From contig NZ_BMQC01000015.1 in assembly GCF_014647915.1 (NCBI RefSeq), positions 1 through 64,000 on the forward strand: DNA of 64,000 nt, written 5' to 3'. The DNA is from Pilimelia terevasa (GTDB taxonomy: Bacteria > Actinomycetota > Actinomycetes > Mycobacteriales > Micromonosporaceae). This document shows positions 37,094 to 45,800 of this stretch, in pieces. The notes under the pieces are model-generated. The model was not told the origin of the DNA, made no database searches, and saw only the letters and a list, made by a program, of their open reading frames with translations. Made by a program: the position numbers and the translations under genes. Within the stretch, counting starts at the first letter, position 1, and each line of letters starts with the position of its first letter.

Positions 37094-38497
37094 ATGGGGC
37101 TCGCCGACCGGATCTCCGGCGGTGTCCCGCGCGACGCCGACGAGTCCCCCCGGCCCGCCCCCGCACCGGCGGACGCCGACGCCCCGCGCGCGGGCGACCG
37201 GTACCGCGCCGCCGGGCGGCAGGCCAGCGACAGGGTCGCCGAGGTGCGGGCCCGGATCCAGCGCAGCCTCGCCGAGATCCTCGGGCCGAAGCTGTACGAC
37301 TCGGAGAACTCCACCGACCTGGCCGAGCGGGTCCGCACGACGCTGCTGGAGCTCCTGGCCGCCGAGGAGACGCCGCTGGCCGGCGGCGACCGCACCCGGA
37401 TCATCCAGGAGGTCACCGACGAGATCCTCGGCCACGGGCCGATCGAGCCGCTGCTGCGCGACCCGGAGGTCACCGAGGTGATGGTCAACGGCCCGCAGCG
37501 GGTGTACGTCGAGCGCCGGGGCCGGCTGGTGCCGTCCGACGTGGAGTTCGCCGACGAGGCGCACCTGCGCCGGATCATCGACCGGATCGTCTCCCGGGTC
37601 GGGCGGCGGGTGGACGAGTCCAGCCCGATGGTCGACGCCCGGCTGCCCGACGGCTCCCGGGTCAACGCGGTCGTGCCGCCGATCGCGCTGGACGGCTCCT
37701 CGCTGACCATCCGCAAGTTCGCCACCGACCCGTTCACGGTCGAGGACCTGGTCACCTTCGGCACCCTCACCCGGCAGACGGCGACGCTGCTGGAGGGCTG
37801 CATCCGCGGGCGGCTGAACGTACTCGTGTCCGGCGGCACCGGCTCGGGCAAGACCACCACCCTCAACGTGCTGTCCGGCTTCATCCCCGCCGACGAGCGG
37901 ATCGTCACCGTCGAGGACGCCGCCGAGCTGCAACTGCACCAGGACCACGTCGTCCGGCTGGAGTCCCGGCCGGCCAACGTGGAGGGCCGCGGCCAGATCA
38001 GCGCCCGGGACCTGGTCAGGAACGCGCTGCGGATGCGCCCGGACCGGATCGTCGTGGGCGAGGTCCGCGACGGCGCCGCCCTGGACATGCTCCAGGCGAT
38101 GAACACCGGCCACGACGGGTCGCTGACCACCCTGCACGCCAACACCCCGCGCGACGCGCTCGCCCGGCTGGAGACGATGGTCCTGATGGCCGGCATGGAC
38201 CTGCCGGTCCGCGCGATCCGCGAGCAGGTCGCCTCGGCCGTGGACCTGATCATCCAGGTCAGCCGGCTCAAGGACGGCAGCCGCCGGATCACCCACATCT
38301 CCGAGGTCGTCGGCATGGAGTCCGAGATCATCACTTTGCAGGACCTGTACCTGTTCGACTTCCGGGCCGGCCACGACCCCGACGGCCGGTTCCGCGGCAC
38401 CCTGGAGCCGACCGGCCTGCGGCCCCGCTTCCTGGACACCCTCGCCGCCTACGGGGTCGCCCTGGCCCCGGACACCTTCATGGCGGCCCGCCGGTGA
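37094..38497 (+). CDS. tadA: TadA/CpaF secretion ATPase
   Basis: A 467-residue hexameric ATPase driving pilus extension. A disordered Pro/Asp-rich N-terminus leads to an N-terminal domain (about 40-210). Walker A SGGTGSGKTTT is near 248. The Asp box (VTVEDAAELQL), Walker B (RPDRIVVGEVRDG) and His box (GHDGSLTTLHAN) follow. The stop overlaps the start of the vWA-TadB gene (GTGA), so the ATPase and its membrane platform are translationally coupled. Confidence 0.96.
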   Translation: MGLADRISGGVPRDADESPRPAPAPADADAPRAGDRYRAAGRQASDRVAEVRARIQRSLAEILGPKLYDSENSTDLAERVRTTLLELLAAEETPLAGGDRTRIIQEVTDEILGHGPIEPLLRDPEVTEVMVNGPQRVYVERRGRLVPSDVEFADEAHLRRIIDRIVSRVGRRVDESSPMVDARLPDGSRVNAVVPPIALDGSSLTIRKFATDPFTVEDLVTFGTLTRQTATLLEGCIRGRLNVLVSGGTGSGKTTTLNVLSGFIPADERIVTVEDAAELQLHQDHVVRLESRPANVEGRGQISARDLVRNALRMRPDRIVVGEVRDGAALDMLQAMNTGHDGSLTTLHANTPRDALARLETMVLMAGMDLPVRAIREQVASAVDLIIQVSRLKDGSRRITHISEVVGMESEIITLQDLYLFDFRAGHDPDGRFRGTLEPTGLRPRFLDTLAAYGVALAPDTFMAARR

Positions 38498-40452
38498 CCG
38501 CCGCCCGCCGCGCCGCCGGGCCGCGGGTCGCCGCCCGGCTCGCGGCCGCGGTCGCCGCCGGGGGCCTGGCGGCCGGCGGCGGGGTACCGGCCGCCGCCGC
38601 CGGCCCGGCGCTCGCCGTGACCAGCGTGCAGACCGGCCCGGGTACGGTGTCGTTCCTGCTCGCCGGGAGCGAGCTGCCCGGCGGGGCGCTCGCGGGAGCC
38701 CGGATCACCGTGGCCGCCGACGGCGTGGATCTGCCGGCGACGGTCGCGCCCGTGGCCGGCGCGGCGGGCTCCGGCGTCCGCCGGGCCGTCGTCCTGGTGC
38801 TCGACACCAGCGGCTCGATGGCCGGCGCCCGGATCGCCGCCGCCCGCGCCGCCGCCGCCGACTACGCCGCGGCCGCCCCGGCCGGCGTGGCCCTCGGCCT
38901 GATCGCGGTCGCCGACACCGCCCGCACGGTGCTGCCGCCGACCGCGGACCGCGCCGCCTTCCGCGCCGCCGTGGCCCGGCTCGCCGCCGCCGGCAACACC
39001 GCCCTGTTCGACGGCGTGGCCCGCGCCGCCGCCGCCCTCGACCCGGAGGTCGACCCCGCCGCGGGCGCCTACGTGGAGCGCCGCGCCGTCGTGCTCTCCG
39101 ACGGGGAGGACCGCGGCTCGCGCACCAGCGCCGCCGCCCTGGCCGCCACGCTCGCGGCCAGCCCGGTCGTGGTCGACGCCGTCCGCTTCGGCGAGGCCTC
39201 CGACGCCCAGCTACGCGGCTTCACCGCGCCGACCGGCGGCCGGGTCGTCGGGGCGGGCGACGCGGCCCGGCTGCGCGCGGTGTTCCGGTCGATGGCCGCC
39301 GGCCTCGGGCCGCCGGTCCGGGTCTTTGCGGCGGTACCGCCGCAGCTCGCCGGCCGGCCCGCCACGCTGACGGTCCGGGCCGTCGCGGGCGGGGTGACCG
39401 CCGGCGGGCAGACCCCGGTCACCTTCCGGGTGGACACCTCGGTCGGCGGCGGGCCGCGGGTGTACGCCGCGGCCGGGCCGGGTCCCGTGCGGGCGTGGCA
39501 CGTGGCCGCCGCCGCCGGGGCGGCGCTGTTCGTCCTGGTCCTGCTCGTGGCGCTGCCGCTGATCGGCCGCAGCGAGGTCCAGCGGCGGCTGGCCCAGCTC
39601 GACGCGTTCGTCCTGCACCGCGGCGGCGCGCCCGCGGCCCGCGGCGGTACCGGCCCGATGCTCCAGGCGGCGCTGTCGTTCTCCGCGCAGGTGGTCCGGC
39701 GCCCGGGCCGGCGCGAGCGCATCGAGCAGGCCCTGGACCGGGCCGGCAGCAGCCTGCGCGCCGAGGAGTGGATGCTGGTCCGGGCCGCGGCGGCCGGCGG
39801 CGGCGGCCTGCTCGGCCTGCTCCTGCTGCCGTGGTGGGCGGGTCTGCCCGCCGGCCTGCTGCTGGGCTGGCTCGGCAGCGGCGGGTACCTGCGCACCCGC
39901 GCCAACCGCCGCGCCCGCGCCTTCGCCGACCAGCTCCCCGAGGCACTGCAACTGGTGGTCGGCTCGCTGCGCTCCGGCTTCTCCCTCGCCCAGGCGATCG
40001 ACTCGCTGGTCCGCGAGGCGGGGGAGCCCGTCGCCGGGGAGCTGGGCCGCGCCCTGGCCGAGACCCGCCTCGGCGGCGACCTGGAGGACGCCCTGGAGCG
40101 GGTGGGGACCCGCAACGGCAGCCAGGACATGGCCTGGCTGGTGATGGCGATCAGGATCCAGCGGGAGGTCGGCGGGAACCTGTCCGAGACGCTGGAGACC
40201 GCGGTGGAGACGATGCGCGAGCGCGGGCGGCTGTTCCGGCACGTGCGCGCCCTGTCGGCCGAGGGCCGGCTGTCGGCGATGGTCCTGCTCGGGATGCCGG
40301 TGGTGCTCGGCGCGTGGATGTTCTTCTTCCGCAACGAGTACGTCCGTCCGCTGTACACCACGGGGCTCGGCGCGGCGATGCTCGTCGGCGCGGTGGTCAT
40401 GGTGTGCGTCGGCGCACTGTGGATGCGCAAACTCATCCACGTGGAGGTCTGA
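38494..40452 (+). CDS. tadB: von Willebrand A domain-TadB fusion (pilus platform)
   Basis: A 652-residue fusion. Signal-like hydrophobic N-terminus (about 10-37), a short beta-rich domain (40-95), then a vWA domain with an intact MIDAS: DTSGS at 104-108, the Thr in AGNTALFDG and the Asp in VLSDGEDRGS. A C2-like strand region (about 265-325) and a transmembrane helix (about 335-357) follow. Next comes a cytosolic type II secretion F-type domain (LPEALQLVVGSLRSGFSLAQA, EVGGNLSETLETAVETMRER) and further C-terminal helices. TadB is the inner-membrane platform. The exported vWA could bind a metal-dependent ligand, such as pilin or a surface. It starts in the tadA stop. Confidence 0.92.
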   Translation: MTAARRAAGPRVAARLAAAVAAGGLAAGGGVPAAAAGPALAVTSVQTGPGTVSFLLAGSELPGGALAGARITVAADGVDLPATVAPVAGAAGSGVRRAVVLVLDTSGSMAGARIAAARAAAADYAAAAPAGVALGLIAVADTARTVLPPTADRAAFRAAVARLAAAGNTALFDGVARAAAALDPEVDPAAGAYVERRAVVLSDGEDRGSRTSAAALAATLAASPVVVDAVRFGEASDAQLRGFTAPTGGRVVGAGDAARLRAVFRSMAAGLGPPVRVFAAVPPQLAGRPATLTVRAVAGGVTAGGQTPVTFRVDTSVGGGPRVYAAAGPGPVRAWHVAAAAGAALFVLVLLVALPLIGRSEVQRRLAQLDAFVLHRGGAPAARGGTGPMLQAALSFSAQVVRRPGRRERIEQALDRAGSSLRAEEWMLVRAAAAGGGGLLGLLLLPWWAGLPAGLLLGWLGSGGYLRTRANRRARAFADQLPEALQLVVGSLRSGFSLAQAIDSLVREAGEPVAGELGRALAETRLGGDLEDALERVGTRNGSQDMAWLVMAIRIQREVGGNLSETLETAVETMRERGRLFRHVRALSAEGRLSAMVLLGMPVVLGAWMFFFRNEYVRPLYTTGLGAAMLVGAVVMVCVGALWMRKLIHVEV

Positions 40453-41372
40453 TGTCCCCCGTCCTGCTCGTGGGCATGGCCGCCATCAGCGGCGCGATGG
40501 TCATCGCCGTGCTCACCCTCGCCGGGGCGCGCGGGGCCCGCGCCGACATCGCCCGCTCGCTGGCCCACCTCGAACGCACCCGCCCCGGCGGCTACCTCGC
40601 CCCGCGCGACCGCCCGCTGCGGGACCGCCTCGGCGCCCCGCTCGGCCGGCGGCTGGGCGGCGTCGGGCGGGCGCTGACGCCCACCGGCGCGGTGCTCCGG
40701 CTGCAGCGGCACCTCGACTACGCGGGCAACCCGGCCGCCTGGCCGGTCGAGAGGGTGGTCCCCGCCAAGGGCGTGGGCCTGGCCGTCGGCGCGGTGCTCG
40801 GCGGCTTCCTCGGCACCGCGCTGGGCGGCCTGCGCGGCGGCCTCGCCGGCACCCTGCTCGGCGCCGCGGCCGGCCTGTTCGCGCCCGACCTGATGATCTA
40901 CAACCTGGGTCTGAAGCACCAGCAGGAGCTGCGCAACTCGCTGCCCGACGTCCTGGACACGCTGGTGATCGGCGTCGAGGCGGGCCTGGGCTTCGACGCG
41001 GCCCTGGCCCAGGTGGCCCACCACGGGCGCGGGCCGATGGCCCGCGAGTGCGTGCGGGTGCTCCAGGAGATGCAGATCGGCACCGCGCGGGCCGACGCCC
41101 TGCGGGCGCTCGGCGACCGGACGACGGTACCGGAGCTGCGGACGTTCGTCTCCGCCGTCGTCCAGGCCGGCGAGCTCGGCGTACCGATCGGCTCCGTCCT
41201 GCGCGAGCACTCGCGGGAGATGCGGCTGCGCCGCCGGCAGCGCGCCGAGGAGCTGGCCCAGAAGGTACCGATCAAGATTCTTTTTCCGGTGCTGCTGTTC
41301 ATCTTCCCGTCCCTGTTCGTCGTCATCCTCGGCCCCGCCGTGCTGGAGATCATGCAGATCTTCCGGCGCTGA
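40452..41372 (+). CDS. tadC: TadC-type pilus platform protein
   Basis: A 306-residue type II secretion F-domain membrane protein. N-terminal helix (4-25), two central helices (GVGLAVGAVLGGFLGTALG and the following), the F domain LRNSLPDVLDTLVIGVEAGLGFDAALAQ and a C-terminal helix KILFPVLLFIFPSLFVVILG. Together with TadB it forms the inner-membrane platform. The ATG shares one base with the TadB stop (TGATG). Last gene of the Tad operon; hemY starts 49 bases downstream. Confidence 0.93.
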   Translation: MSPVLLVGMAAISGAMVIAVLTLAGARGARADIARSLAHLERTRPGGYLAPRDRPLRDRLGAPLGRRLGGVGRALTPTGAVLRLQRHLDYAGNPAAWPVERVVPAKGVGLAVGAVLGGFLGTALGGLRGGLAGTLLGAAAGLFAPDLMIYNLGLKHQQELRNSLPDVLDTLVIGVEAGLGFDAALAQVAHHGRGPMARECVRVLQEMQIGTARADALRALGDRTTVPELRTFVSAVVQAGELGVPIGSVLREHSREMRLRRRQRAEELAQKVPIKILFPVLLFIFPSLFVVILGPAVLEIMQIFRR

Positions 41373-41420
41373 ACCGGCCCGGTGGCCGCGCTCGCGGGGC
41401 GGCCTGAGAGGCTGGGGCGC

Positions 41421-42815
41421 ATGATGGAGGTGGCGGTGGTCGGCGGCGGCATCGCCGGCCTGGCCGCGGCCCACCGGCTGCGCCGGCACGGCGGCCCCGA
41501 CCTGCGGATCACCGTCTACGAGGCCGGCCCGGCCGTCGGCGGCAAGCTGCGCACCGGGCGGCTCGCGGGCCAGCCGGTCGAGTACGGCGCCGAGGCGTTC
41601 CTCACCCGCGATCCGCTGACCGGCGGCGACTCCGCGGCCCTGGACCTGGCCCGCGCCGTCGGCCTCGGCGACGCGCTGTGCCACCCGGTGACCGCCCGCG
41701 CCGCGATCGCCGTCGACGGCGCCCTGCACCCGGTGCCCGCCGGCACCCTCGTCGGCGTCCCCGGCGACCTCGCCGCGCTGCCGCCGCTGGCCACCGCCCG
41801 CCCCGAGCCGCCCCCGGCCGCCGGCGCCCCGCCGCTGCTCGGCCCGCACGAGGACGTCGCCGTCGGCGCCCTCGTCCGGGACCGCCTCGGCGACCAGGTC
41901 GTCGACCGGCTCGTCGCCCCGATGCTCGGCGGCGTGTACGCGGGCGACGCCGACGCGCTGTCGCTGGCCGCCACGATGCCCGCGCTGGCGCGCGCGTGCC
42001 GCGGCGCGCCCACCCTGACCGGCGCGGTCCGCGCCGCCCTCGCCGCCCTGCCGCGCCCGGCCGGCGCACCCGTGTTCACCGCGGTGGCCGGCGGCCTCGG
42101 CCGGTTCGCCGCGGCCGTCGCCGCGGCCAGCGGCGCGACCGTCCACACCGGCCAGGTCGTGCGCGCCCTGCACCCCGCCGGCGACGGCTGGCGGCTCACC
42201 CTCGGCGCCACCCGCGACCCCGTCCACGTCACCGCCGACGCCGTGGTCCTGGCAGTCCCCGCCCGCCCGGCGGCCCGGCTGCTCGCCAGCGCCGCCGAGC
42301 CCGCCGCGGACCTCGTCGGGCAGCTCGACTACGCCAGCGTCGCCCTGGTCACGTTCGCCCTGCCCGCCGGTACCGCGCTGCCCGAGCTGTCCGGCCTGCT
42401 GGCGCCCGACGGCCTGGTCAAGGCCGCCACGTTCGTCAGCCGCAAGTGGGGACGGCCCGCCCACACGCCTGTCCTGCTGCGCGCCTCAGCCGGCCGGTAC
42501 CGGGAGGAGGCGGCCCTGCAGGTCGACGACGACACGCTCGCCGCCGCGGCGCTCGCCGCCGTCGGCGACCTCCTCGGCGCGGCCCTGCCGGCGCCGCTCG
42601 CCTCCCACGTCCAGCGGTGGGGCGGCGCGCTGCCCCAGTACCGGCCCGGCCACCTCGACCGGGTCGCCGCCGCCCGCGCCGCCCTCGGCCCGGGGCTGGC
42701 GCTGGCGGGCGCCGCCTGCGACGGCATCGGCATCCCGGCGTGCGTGGCCTCCGGCCGCCGCGCCGCCGACGAGATCTGGCAGCACCTCACCTCCAGGAGG
42801 CACCGTGACCGCTGA
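41421..42815 (+). CDS. hemY: Coproporphyrinogen III oxidase (protoporphyrinogen-oxidase family, HemY/CgoX)
   Basis: A 464-residue FAD enzyme oxidising coproporphyrinogen III to coproporphyrin III, using oxygen, in the coproporphyrin-dependent pathway of actinobacteria and firmicutes. [13 protein letters not shown] at 5-17 binds the ADP of [20 protein letters not shown] follows. The end has [22 protein letters not shown]. Starts ATG 41421 or 41424 are both possible. It overlaps chdC by 11 bases. hemE and hemY flank the Tad locus. No hemH/cpfC ferrochelatase is present in the window. Confidence 0.94.
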   Translation: MMEVAVVGGGIAGLAAAHRLRRHGGPDLRITVYEAGPAVGGKLRTGRLAGQPVEYGAEAFLTRDPLTGGDSAALDLARAVGLGDALCHPVTARAAIAVDGALHPVPAGTLVGVPGDLAALPPLATARPEPPPAAGAPPLLGPHEDVAVGALVRDRLGDQVVDRLVAPMLGGVYAGDADALSLAATMPALARACRGAPTLTGAVRAALAALPRPAGAPVFTAVAGGLGRFAAAVAAASGATVHTGQVVRALHPAGDGWRLTLGATRDPVHVTADAVVLAVPARPAARLLASAAEPAADLVGQLDYASVALVTFALPAGTALPELSGLLAPDGLVKAATFVSRKWGRPAHTPVLLRASAGRYREEAALQVDDDTLAAAALAAVGDLLGAALPAPLASHVQRWGGALPQYRPGHLDRVAAARAALGPGLALAGAACDGIGIPACVASGRRAADEIWQHLTSRRHRDR

Positions 42816-43515
42816 GAACCCGCAGACCAACGCCGCGCGGATCAGGGAACTCAACGCGACGATCCGGTACACCATGTGGTCGGTGTTCCGCGCCGCCGAC
42901 CGCCTGCCCGCCCAGCGCGACCCGCTCGTCGCGGAGGTGGAGGCCCTGCTCGCGGACCTCGCCGACCGCGACGTCGTCGTGCGCGGCGTGTACGACGTGG
43001 CGGGCCTGCGCGCCGACGCCGACCTGATGGTGTGGTGGCACGCCGAGACGGCCGACGCGCTCCAGGACGCCTACGCCGCCCTGCGCCGCACCGCACTGGG
43101 CCGGCACCTGGCGCCGGTCTGGTCGCAGGCCGCGCTGCACCGGCCGGCCGAGTTCAACCGCAGCCACCTGCCGGCGTTCCTGGCGGGGGAGCAGGCCCGG
43201 GCGTACGTGTGCGTGTACCCGTTCGTCCGCTCCTACGAGTGGTACCTGCTGCCCGACGCCGAGCGGCGCGAGCTGCTCGCCGAGCACGGCCGGATGGCCC
43301 GGGGCTACGCCGACGTGCGCGCCAACACCGTCGCCTCGTTCGCCCTGGGCGACTACGAGTGGATGCTCGCCTTCGAGGCCGACGAGCTGGACCGCATCGT
43401 CGACCTCATGCGCGACCTGCGCGCCTCGGGCGCCCGCCGGCACGTCCGCGAGGAGGTCCCCTTCTACACCGGCCGCCGCCGGACGGTCGCCCAGATGGTG
43501 GCCGACCTGCCCTGA
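42805..43515 (+). CDS. chdC: Coproheme decarboxylase (chlorite-dismutase family, ChdC/HemQ)
   Basis: A 236-residue enzyme converting coprohaem to haem b by hydrogen-peroxide-dependent oxidative decarboxylation of two propionates. The catalytic Tyr lies in [14 protein letters not shown]. The proximal His is in [21 protein letters not shown] 42805 lies inside hemY's last codons. It completes the haem segment here. The absent ferrochelatase must be elsewhere. Confidence 0.96.
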   Translation: MTAENPQTNAARIRELNATIRYTMWSVFRAADRLPAQRDPLVAEVEALLADLADRDVVVRGVYDVAGLRADADLMVWWHAETADALQDAYAALRRTALGRHLAPVWSQAALHRPAEFNRSHLPAFLAGEQARAYVCVYPFVRSYEWYLLPDAERRELLAEHGRMARGYADVRANTVASFALGDYEWMLAFEADELDRIVDLMRDLRASGARRHVREEVPFYTGRRRTVAQMVADLP

Positions 43516-43598
43516 CCGGGCCGCCGCCGCGGACCGCGGGCGTGTCCGGGGCGCTGCCGCCGGTTTGCGGCGGCGCCCCGGCGGGGTAGTCGTCGGCC

Positions 43599-43781
43599 AT
43601 GAGCAGAGAGACGCCGACACCGGCCCCGACTCCGCCGCCCGCCCTGACCGATCCGGCCCTGGCCGAGGACGAGCCGGACATCGCGGGCGAGCACCAGTAC
43701 GCCAAGACCGACCGGGACACCGCGGCGGGCCGCAGCGAGCGGGAGCCCGAGAGCCCGCACGGCCTCGCCGGCATGGACTGA
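43599..43781 (+). CDS. Small disordered hypothetical protein
   Basis: A 60-residue, Pro/Thr/Asp/Glu-rich protein (MSRETPTPAP...GLAGMD). No transmembrane or domain signature. The frame is open with a weak ribosome-binding site (GGGGTA). It follows chdC by 83 bases. Its acidic disordered composition is common among small actinobacterial proteins after the haem cluster, so it may be real, but I do not recognise a family. Confidence 0.55.
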   Translation: MSRETPTPAPTPPPALTDPALAEDEPDIAGEHQYAKTDRDTAAGRSEREPESPHGLAGMD

Positions 43782-43846
43782 CCTGCCGGCACGGGACTGA
43801 ACCTGTCAGGCTGACCTGCCGGCACGGGCCGACCTGCCGGCACCGG
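43780..43846. repeat. Three short direct repeats (GACCTGCCGGCACNGG)
   Basis: Copies at 43780-43795, 43813-43828 and 43831-43846 (the last with CCGG for CGGG). A partial, diverged copy (AACCTGTCAGG) is near 43800. They fill the gap between the small protein and the convergent GNAT gene. They are non-coding, possibly slippage or a protein-binding array. Confidence 0.7.
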
Positions 43847-43852
43847 CCGACC

Positions 43853-44290
43853 TCAGTCGGCGTCGCGTCGCATCGGGAGGTGCGGGATACCGTCCTCGTC
43901 GAACCCAGGGCCGCAGGCCCGGTACCCGAAGCGCGCGTAGAAGCGCTCCAGGTGCGCCTGCGCCGCCAAGACGCTCGGGCGGGCGCCGATGTGGGCGAGC
44001 GCGGCGTGCATCAGGCGTTGGACGACACCGGTGCCGCGCGCCGCGCCCCGCACCACCACGCGGCCGATGCGGGCCGTGCCGTCGGGCTCCTCCAGTACCC
44101 GCAGGTACCCCAGGAGCGCCCCGTCGCCCGTGCTCCACACGTGGAGGGCGGTGGGCTCCACGTCGCGGTTGTCGAGGTCCTGGTACGGGCAGTCCTGCTC
44201 GACCACGAACACCTCGGCCCGCAGCCGCAGGACCTCGTACAGGGTGTGCGGGTCGAGCTGCGCGAACCCGGCCTGATGCACCTCGACCAT
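43853..44290 (-). CDS. GNAT-family N-acetyltransferase (ElaA-like)
   Basis: A 145-residue single-domain GNAT: LYEVLRLRAEVFVVEQDCPYQDLD at the N-terminus (read in parts) is the ElaA signature. The acetyl-CoA-binding motif A is IGRVVVRGAARGTGVVQRLM (R/Q-x-x-G-x-G/A), and the C-terminus has FYARFGYRACGPGFDEDGI. ATG 44290 is the first good start; its ribosome-binding site is weak. The acceptor is unknown. Single gene, convergent with the small protein and divergent from the protease. Confidence 0.9.
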   Translation of the reverse strand: MVEVHQAGFAQLDPHTLYEVLRLRAEVFVVEQDCPYQDLDNRDVEPTALHVWSTGDGALLGYLRVLEEPDGTARIGRVVVRGAARGTGVVQRLMHAALAHIGARPSVLAAQAHLERFYARFGYRACGPGFDEDGIPHLPMRRDAD

Positions 44291-44772
44291 GCGGTGGATG
44301 GTACGCGAGCCCCCGGCGGCCGGTCGCCGCCGTTCCCGCGCGGCGGCCGCACCGCTGCCGAGTGGGGGAGCAGCGTGGAGCGGGTCCACCATGGGAGCGA
44401 GACGGGGAGACGTGCGCCCGTGCCGTCCTGGTGTTGGCTTCGTTTGGCGACATCGGCGCCAGATGTCGACTTTCGGCGCCATGTCGAGGGCGCTGACGGG
44501 ATCCCGTCGGCGGCAGCTCGCTGACGAGCGGGTACCACCTATTCCCTACCGCTGGAACAGGCCCTACGGCCCGGCGTGCCCGGGCGCGTCGCCGCGTGCT
44601 GACCACTTGTGAGCGCGTCGAAGGCAGTCATATATTGATGCACGTCTTCGTGAATGTCCATGCGCCTCCGGTGCCCCGCGTGCCGGAGCCGCCTGCGCAG
44701 ATCGCGCCCCGCGCGGCGTCGGCTCACCCCCGGATGTCGCCGTCCCCCCACCCGCACCCGATCGGAGCGTTG
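44291..44772. other. Divergent intergenic region, GNAT to secreted protease
   Basis: A 482-base gap. It holds two direct repeats, CGGCGCCAGATGTCGA (44454-44469) and CGGCGCCATGTCGA (44474-44487), the first inside an inverted CGACAT-N9-ATGTCG (44448-44468). A good promoter for the protease is at 44607-44636. I find no convincing ORF. Confidence 0.5.
44607..44636 (+). promoter_or_regulatory. Promoter of the trypsin-like protease
   Basis: TTGTGA (44607-44612), 18-base spacer, TATATT (44631-44636). This is close to the sigma-70-type consensus and stands out in GC-rich DNA. It predicts a leader of about 130 bases to the ATG at 44773. Confidence 0.6.
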
Positions 44773-45495
44773 ATGATGGTTCGCAAGCACAGCGCCGCGG
44801 TAGTCGCCGTACTGGCCGCCCTCGGCATCCCCACACCTGCACAGGCCGCCACGAACCCGATGCCCGGCGACGGGCGCATCGTGGACGGCAAGGTGACCGA
44901 GAGCGCCCCGTGGGCGGCGCAGTTCTACCGCGGCGACGGCAGCGCCAGCGGTCCGTCCTGCTCCGCCTCGATCATCGCCGTCGACTGGGTCCTGGTGGCC
45001 GACCACTGCCTCACCTACGGGCACACCGGCAAGGTCTTCTCCGTGAAGGTGGGCAGCCTCAAGCGTGGGGAAGGAACGCTGTACCAGGTCGAGCGGTACC
45101 TCAGCAAGTACGACGTGACCCTGCTCAAGCTCGCCACGCCGATCCAGAACCCCGTGATCGCGCCGGTGGCGGACGCCGTTCCGACCAACGGCTCCGAGGT
45201 GGAAATCTACGGCTGGGGCAAGACCTGCCCCGTCAGCCAGCAGTGCCCCCCCTCGCCGGTACTCAAGCAGGCGACGCTGCGGATCGACGGAGCGGCCAAG
45301 GACCACAAGGGCGGGCCGGCGCTCCAGTTGACCCACGTCACCGGCAACGCCTCCAACGGTGACTCCGGTGGTCCGGCGTGGTTCGGCGGCAAGGTCGTCG
45401 GGGTCGCGTCGACCGCCGGTACGCGCAACGCGCAGTACTCCAGCATTGCCGTGGCGGGTACCCGCCAGTGGATCCGGTCGAACGCCGGCGTCTGA
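44773..45495 (+). CDS. Secreted trypsin-like serine protease (S1)
   Basis: A 240-residue protein, signal peptide about 1-26 (AAVVAVLAALGIPTPAQA), then the mature start near RIVDGKV. Catalytic triad: His in VADHCL, Asp in KYDVTLLKL and Ser in NASNGDSGGPAW. ATG 44773 (with ATG 44776 adjacent) follows GGAG. Family reaction: endopeptidic cleavage after basic residues, but the specificity pocket is not assigned here. A hairpin terminator follows at 45516-45550. Confidence 0.93.
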   Translation: MMVRKHSAAVVAVLAALGIPTPAQAATNPMPGDGRIVDGKVTESAPWAAQFYRGDGSASGPSCSASIIAVDWVLVADHCLTYGHTGKVFSVKVGSLKRGEGTLYQVERYLSKYDVTLLKLATPIQNPVIAPVADAVPTNGSEVEIYGWGKTCPVSQQCPPSPVLKQATLRIDGAAKDHKGGPALQLTHVTGNASNGDSGGPAWFGGKVVGVASTAGTRNAQYSSIAVAGTRQWIRSNAGV

Positions 45496-45515
45496 GCGTC
45501 GGCTCCGGTCTGCCG

Positions 45516-45550
45516 CCGTGCCCCGTCGGCACCACACCGACGGGGCACGG
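45516..45550. terminator. Terminator after the secreted protease
   Basis: A perfect 14-bp stem (45516-45529 with 45537-45550; CCGTGCCCCGTCGG and complement) with loop CACCACA. It starts 21 bases after the protease stop. Confidence 0.85.
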
Positions 45551-45800
45551 CATCGCGGCCGAAGGCGGGGGCTGAACCGTGACGAGGGGGCGCCGCTGCC
45601 CCGGCGCGCGCCGGCCTGGCCGGCCCGCGCGGCCTGGCCGGACCGCGGCACGGCGGCCATGAACGCCTTCGAGATCACCTGTGCCAGCCGCCCCGCACCG
45701 TCACGGTGGCGGCATGTCGACTGACCGCGTCGTCCATTCCGCAGACCGTCGAGCATTCCGCAGGCCGTCGAGGGACGGTTCGGGGCACCCGCCTCCCCGC
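45551..45800. other. Non-coding gap with tandem 19-base repeat
   Basis: Between the protease terminator and the convergent secreted-protein gene (305 bases from stop to stop). No gene is seen. Two tandem copies of a 19-base unit (CATTCCGCAGACCGTCGAG, second copy with one change) lie at 45735-45753 and 45754-45772, 29 bases from the end of the minus-strand gene. Confidence 0.5.

Noticed and set aside
43780-43846. CRISPR array
   Set aside because: Units are only 16 bases, spacers are irregular (17 and 2 bases), there are three copies and no cas genes nearby.
44291-44606. Plus-strand frame of about 107 codons upstream of the protease
   Set aside because: Composition is typical of an accidental GC-rich frame and it overlaps the repeat region; no ribosome-binding site or domain.
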